DNA of 64,000 bases from Eulemur rufifrons (taxonomy: Eukaryota > Chordata > Mammalia > Primates > Lemuridae): the NCBI RefSeq assembly GCF_041146395.1, contig NC_090983.1, positions 64,239,501 to 64,303,500 on the forward strand. Reading direction: 5' to 3'. Of this stretch, positions 59,470 to 64,000 are shown piece by piece (position 1 is the stretch's first letter; the number at the start of each line of letters is the position of its first letter). The notes under the pieces were generated by a model. That model saw nothing but the letters and a program-made list of their open reading frames with translations. It ran no database searches and was not told the DNA's origin. Made by a program: the position numbers and the translations under genes.

Positions 59470-59893
59470 TTATTCAGATATGGTGAGGCAAACAGATCAG
59501 GGGGCAACTGCCATTGAGAAGATAGCTGTTACACTCACAGGTGCCAAGAGGAGGTGCCACGCTAAACCGCAGGAGCCACGAGGGTCCATCAGGAGGCAGG
59601 AGGAGCAAGAGGAAAATATGGGCGAGAGCCTTTACTGTGGTTTCTGCAGGAAGGGATGGGTGAAGTGGGGAAGCAGGTTTCGGATTGGCCTGTGTTGAAT
59701 AACACCAGCGGGCTCTGGGGAATACGTGCCTGGCCATAGGATGAGCAGGGAGAGGAAAGTGGCCTGGGATGTAAAAGCACAACCAAGGAGGTGGTTGGGC
59801 ATCTGGGCTCTGGATTGGTTGGTTTGCTCTCTCTCTGGGAGCTGGCTAGCCCTGAGAGGGCAGTCTCTCTAGGGTCAGCAAGACTCCGACGCC
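59470..59893 (-). mobile_element. Possible ERV LTR, antisense (tentative)
   Basis: 'cggattggcctgtgttgaat', 'aacaccagcgggctctgggg' and 'ctggattggttggtttgctc' sound like an antisense class-I LTR body. I cannot place the ends or name a family, and no target duplication is visible. It could instead be unique GC-rich DNA; two overlapping minus frames of 102-112 codons carry no known domain. Confidence 0.3.
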
Positions 59894-59910
59894 AAAGCAT
59901 CAGGAACTGC

Positions 59911-60204
59911 CAGGGGCGGTGGCTCACGCCTATAATCCTAGCGCTCTGGGAGTCCCAGGTGGGAGGATCACCTGAGGTCGGGAGTTAGAGACCAGCCTGA
60001 ACAAGGGTGAGACCCCATCTCTACTAAAAATAGAAGAAATTAGTCGGGCGTGGTGGTACATGCTTGTAGTCCCAGCTACTTAGGAGACTGAGGCAGGAGG
60101 ATTGCTTGAGCCTGGGAATTTGGGGTTGCTGTGAGCTAGGCTGATGCTATGGCACTCTGGCCCAGGCAACAGAGTGAGACTCTGTCTCAGAAAAAAAAAA
60201 ATCA
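59911..60204 (+). mobile_element. Alu SINE, sense, without the AT spacer
   Basis: 'ggggcggtggctcacgccta', 'ctactaaaaatagaagaaat' and 'ttgctgtgagctaggctgat', ending 'gactctgtctcag' and an A-tail. Unlike the Alus at 9751, 14836 and 56481, it goes straight from the middle A-tract into 'ttagtcgggcg'. Flanks 'aaagcatcag' (59894-59903) and 'aaaacatcag' (60205-60214) are probable target duplications. Confidence 0.95.
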
Positions 60205-60214
60205 AAAACATCAG

Positions 60215-62032
60215 TACTCTGAAAAACAAAGAGGGCAGGGAACAGGGAATAAGAAGCATCGCCAAACTTAGAAGATGTATCACATAGATCATCAGATGGA
60301 CATTTGAATTTTTGTTGAACTAGACTTATATGTTTCCTTTTACTTGTATATCTGAGTCCTTAGCTATCAGTGCAGAATTCACTCTCCCATGCAGGAGAAA
60401 ACCTCCTATATGTGAAAAATAAATCACATTTTGTGACTAGTACAACACTCTAAAATAACATAAATGTTTCCACTGGTATCTGTGTACTTGTGTAGCATAG
60501 AAGCCACCCAGCCAAAAATAAGCTTTAAGTCATCGTTTTGCCAGAGCAACTGTTTATTAATACTTGATGCTTACATTCTGTACACACAAGTGATAATCTC
60601 GTGGTTAGGTCAGTACCCCTAACTCAGGAGCCCCATGTACCTAGAGCTCTATGAAGATATAGTATGGAGATGACAGAGCAACTTATTGTTATATATAGTT
60701 TACTATATATGGTACTAAACAATGAATAATAAAGGTTATATACAATGATTTAGACTCCAATCTTTAGACTTTCCTCATTGTGAAACAATTGCTATCTTTA
60801 AGCAGTGTGGTTAAGAAAATAGTTCTGATCTGCAACTATGCTTAATCCTCCTCATGGTCAACTATCAAGAAATAGTAGCCGCTGGGTGTAGGTGGGGCAG
60901 ACCCTGGTGAGCACGGGAAAACAGAGCGGAGGACGATCGAAAGTTGGCAAAGTAGTAAGTGAGAGTTATAAATGATAAATCCAAAAAAAAATGACAAAAG
61001 GAAAATAATTCTGCAAACATTTTAAAAACACTGCTATTTTATGCATAATTAAGGCAATCACAACCTGTTCTAAGCATGTAACACTTCTGAATAGATGTTG
61101 TCAGAGACTGGGGAGTTTTAAGAGGCTCCAGAGTGGTTAATGGGAGAATTAGCACAATTCAGAAAAGACATTAATTACGTCAATCTGCAGTTTTGAAAAA
61201 CTTTAGCACCTCTCCAATGCTATTAGTGAATTAATGACCCCAGTCACTGAACAATAGACAAAGATTAACACAAAAATTTGGGCTGTTAAAGCAGACTAGA
61301 CGGGAAGTCCAGAGAAAGAGCTAACAAAGTTGGAAAACTACAATAAGAATTAATGGGAGTGTGTTTATGAATTATAAAAACAGACAATGAAATAATGAAT
61401 CATTTATAAAGAACTCCTCAGCACAAATCTAACAACTAAAAGGAAGAGACTGCCCAGTGATATGATATTGAGCCTAACAAGAGAGATTGTGTAACTTCTC
61501 TAAAATAGAAATTTTAATTTCTATAGAAATTAATTTCTATGCATTTGCTCAATAATACTTGGGAACAAGAAACATCCCAATAATTTGTTGATCTTTAAAT
61601 TAATTTTGCACCAAGCTCCCCCTGTCAGGGTGGGGTGTCATATTTTAGCAGCCTCTCCCATGGGCATTACAGAATCCAGGCACTTATGTAATGCCTCCAA
61701 ACAGGGAAAGGGCCTGTCCCTAAATGCCATGGTGCTTCCCATGGCTGCTGCTCCTTCTACTGCTTGCTGCTCCTAAAGACCCTGGCCCTCCACTCTGCCA
61801 AGCCATGCTGCTCCAGAAAGGGCAGGGCTGTCCTTCCCGGCAGCCCCCACCAATGACTACAAAACTCTTGCAGGAATTCTGCAATATCACCCCATAGGGC
61901 CTGATGGGGTAAGTGCAGGTCCTTTCCCAGATACGATAATATAATGTCTTGCAATCTGTGTGTTGCAAATAACACTCAATTGTTATGGAGAGGCCTGGGA
62001 TTGCATAATTCAAAATGCTACTGGTTTCAAAA
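60215..62032. other. Unassigned sequence; possible conserved island
   Basis: No exon or repeat is recognised. 61030-61250 contains several TAATTA/ATTAAT-type strings (see findings). The part 61600-61850 has higher GC content and frames up to 97 codons without known domains. Confidence 0.45.
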
Positions 62033-62043
62033 CACAGGATACC

Positions 62044-62332
62044 AGGCCAGGTGCGGTGGCTCAGAACTGTGATCCTAGCACTCTGGGAGGCCGAGGCGGG
62101 AGGATTGCTTCAACTCAGGAGGTTGAGACCAGCCTGAGCAAGAGCAAGCCCCCATTTTTACAAAAAATAGAAAAATTAGCCGGGTGTGGTGGCACACGCC
62201 TGTAGTCCCCCAGCTGAGGCAGGGGGATCATGTGAGCCCAGAAGTTTGAGGTTGCTGTGAGCTATGATGACGCCACTATACTCTAGCTGGGGAGCTGGGG
62301 CGACAGGGCAATGTCAAAAAAAAAAAAAAACT
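62044..62332 (+). mobile_element. Alu SINE, sense, without the AT spacer
   Basis: 'aggccaggtgcggtggctca', 'gcactctgggaggccgaggc' and 'gttgctgtgagctatgatga', ending in an A-tail. The right arm has a short deletion near 'cccccagctgaggcaggg'. A perfect 11-nt target duplication 'cacaggatacc' lies at 62033-62043 and 62333-62343. Confidence 0.97.
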
Positions 62333-62343
62333 CACAGGATACC

Positions 62344-64000
62344 TTATCAACACATTCTGCCCCTGGGAAATTTATGCAATAATCAATCAAATACCAAGAC
62401 TATGTGCTCACTTTTTTGTGGAAAAACCAAGGCCTTTGGCATATTTTGCCAACCAACTTAAGATATGTTACATACACTCTCCCTTACCATACTATAAAAA
62501 TCAAAATTCATTGTCAAGAACTAAAGCTTCTGCCTCCACACAAATAATTGCTGAATATATTTTGAGTAGTGTGGCTGGGGAAAAAAGGTAATGATTATTT
62601 TCCAGAGTAACTGTCAAGTTACCATAGAAAGGATTCTTTATGAATGGCAAATCGTATTGACTGACTTGAATTCCTCAGGATGGTTTTCCACTTCCTACAC
62701 ATCTATTTTAAGATTTGCTATGTGAGATTTCACACAGTTAATCAATCGCAGATTTTGATCAGCCTTAGCACATAGGACAGACAAGAAAGCATTTTAACAC
62801 TAACGTCTCCCATGGAGGTGGGACAGCATGATCTGGAATCTGTAGGGAGAAAGCGCTAAGGGCAAAGGCTTGATGATGCTCTTCCAGGTTTACAGACAAG
62901 TTTACAGTAATAGACACTGGACAAGAGGGTCACAATTAAAGGGTTTGGTTTCTTTCTAGAACAGAAGCTTTAAAAACCAGTCAACACAAATTTTAGAGGC
63001 ACCTTTAGTGGTAATTGTGGAACTTCACAAGAGCAAGGGTTTGGTGATCAATTTCTGTGTAGTTCTGCTCTACGGATTACACTGTGCTTGAACATTACAC
63101 AATTAGTGCCTCAGTGCTATCTTGCATTTGCACATGGCTCGGCCCAACCCCAACACTGAGAAGAAGTGTCAGAAACAAGTAACGGTGTGTGTGGATTATC
63201 TCAATGTACTGGTCATATGCTAATGTTGAAATATGCCCTGCAAATTCATCAGTGTGTCAAAGTGCCTTGCCTGGTTTTGCTCACTCTGGACACCAAACCA
63301 TTGAATTGCATAATTAGGTAGGTAACAACTCAGGAATCACAAGTGATAATCCCCAAAAGGTTTCTCAACCTGGGATTCTAGGAAGATGACATAGGATTAC
63401 TGAGAATAACCAAACCACATTCACTAATGAGAATTCGGTTCCATTTGCTTCACATGTGTTTACATAATAAACTACAGTATAAAAAAGAAATACACTTCTG
63501 GAATCAATCTCCGGTTCTGTCTCACCCATGGAACTGGTGATAATCTTTAACCAGAGCAATTAAGGGCATAGTCTGGTCCAGTCTGGATTCTCGTTAGAGC
63601 TTTGCATTGCCCTTGTCCTACATTTTCTCACATGTGCTGGGACGGTCTAGTCAGTTCTGGAGAGTGACAAAGCAATGCTGCAGGCCCTTGCCCAAGAGCT
63701 CTGTGCCTGGGGTAAGGAGCATAAAAAGCATCTTACTTAAATGGAGATTCATTAAAATGTAGGTGAAACAAAAGGGAGAGGGAAGAAGCTGGGTTCCCAT
63801 GGGACGCCTAGGACTCCCCAGGCCTGCATCCCTCTGAGCTTGAACTTAGTTCTCTCACTCCATTCATTCTGCCCTAAGAGCAGTAGGAGGAGTCATAAGT
63901 GACAAGAAAGGGGGCTTACATTTTTGCAGTAACTTTTTATCTTGTTCCTGCCAGACACTGCTGTGGAATCTGTCTTCCCTGTGCAAAGGCAGTACTCTTC
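62344..64000. other. Unassigned, repeat-poor sequence
   Basis: No exon, RNA gene or repeat recognised to the window end. GC content rises slightly towards 63800. Frames are short (up to 65 codons). Confidence 0.45.

Noticed and set aside
59474..59927. Two overlapping minus frames of 102 and 112 codons
   Set aside because: They overlap each other in different frames and one runs into an Alu; no family is recognised.

Overview
The window is nuclear DNA from a primate, most probably a strepsirrhine (lemur/loris group). The main evidence is a set of Alu SINEs whose ends read 'gttgctgtgagctaggatgacgcc' in style. Three of them (9751, 14836, 56481) also carry an extended AT-rich spacer between the two arms, as I know it from lemur-type Alus. 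Older pan-mammalian repeats (MIR, L2, HAL1, L1M, MaLR LTRs, MER5A-like hAT, a Tigger-type MITE) fill much of the rest. The sequence is AT-rich and CpG-poor. All reading frames are short and I recognise no host exon, so this looks like a gene desert or the inside of a very large intron.

Layout. 0-6 kb: an L2 end, a 25-bp tandem duplication, and a block where two ~250-bp arms of an inverted duplication (3956-4216 and 5325-5573) flank a HAL1 piece and a MaLR-like LTR. 6-14 kb: mostly unassigned sequence with a purine tract, a MaLR-like LTR with 5-bp target duplications, an old L1 3' end split by an Alu, and two small tandem repeats. 14-15.3 kb: an L2 split by an Alu. 16-22 kb: a long antisense L1M with an old FLAM-like monomer inside it. 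22-26 kb: L2, an unidentified insertion in an L2, and HAL1. 27 kb: a small CpG-richer patch. 28-38 kb: MER5A, an antisense MLT1 LTR, L1ME, HAL1, and an L2 split by 1.1 kb that includes a tiny retrocopied mRNA 3' end. 39-44 kb: an old Alu, a 5'-truncated L1, head-to-head MIRs, a Tigger-type MITE and MER5A copies. 45-50.4 kb: a second antisense L1M with two Alus and a class-I ERV-like LTR nested inside it. 51-56 kb: a MaLR LTR with a strong palindrome, then the longest repeat-poor stretch (about 51.3-56.1 kb). 56-62.3 kb: a young-looking Alu with perfect target duplications, an L1 3' end, two MIRs, an L2 end and two more Alus. 62.3-64 kb: unassigned sequence.

There is no operon or pathway here. 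The value of the window is as a stratified record of insertions: MIR/L2 first, then HAL1/L1M and MaLR LTRs, then Alus. A few structures are not explained by known repeats: the inverted duplication, a quasi-palindrome at 44.5 kb, the 3'-end retrocopy at 37.3 kb, and two homeodomain-motif-rich islands that may be regulatory. Family names for old repeats come from pattern memory, not from a database search; those calls carry lower confidence.
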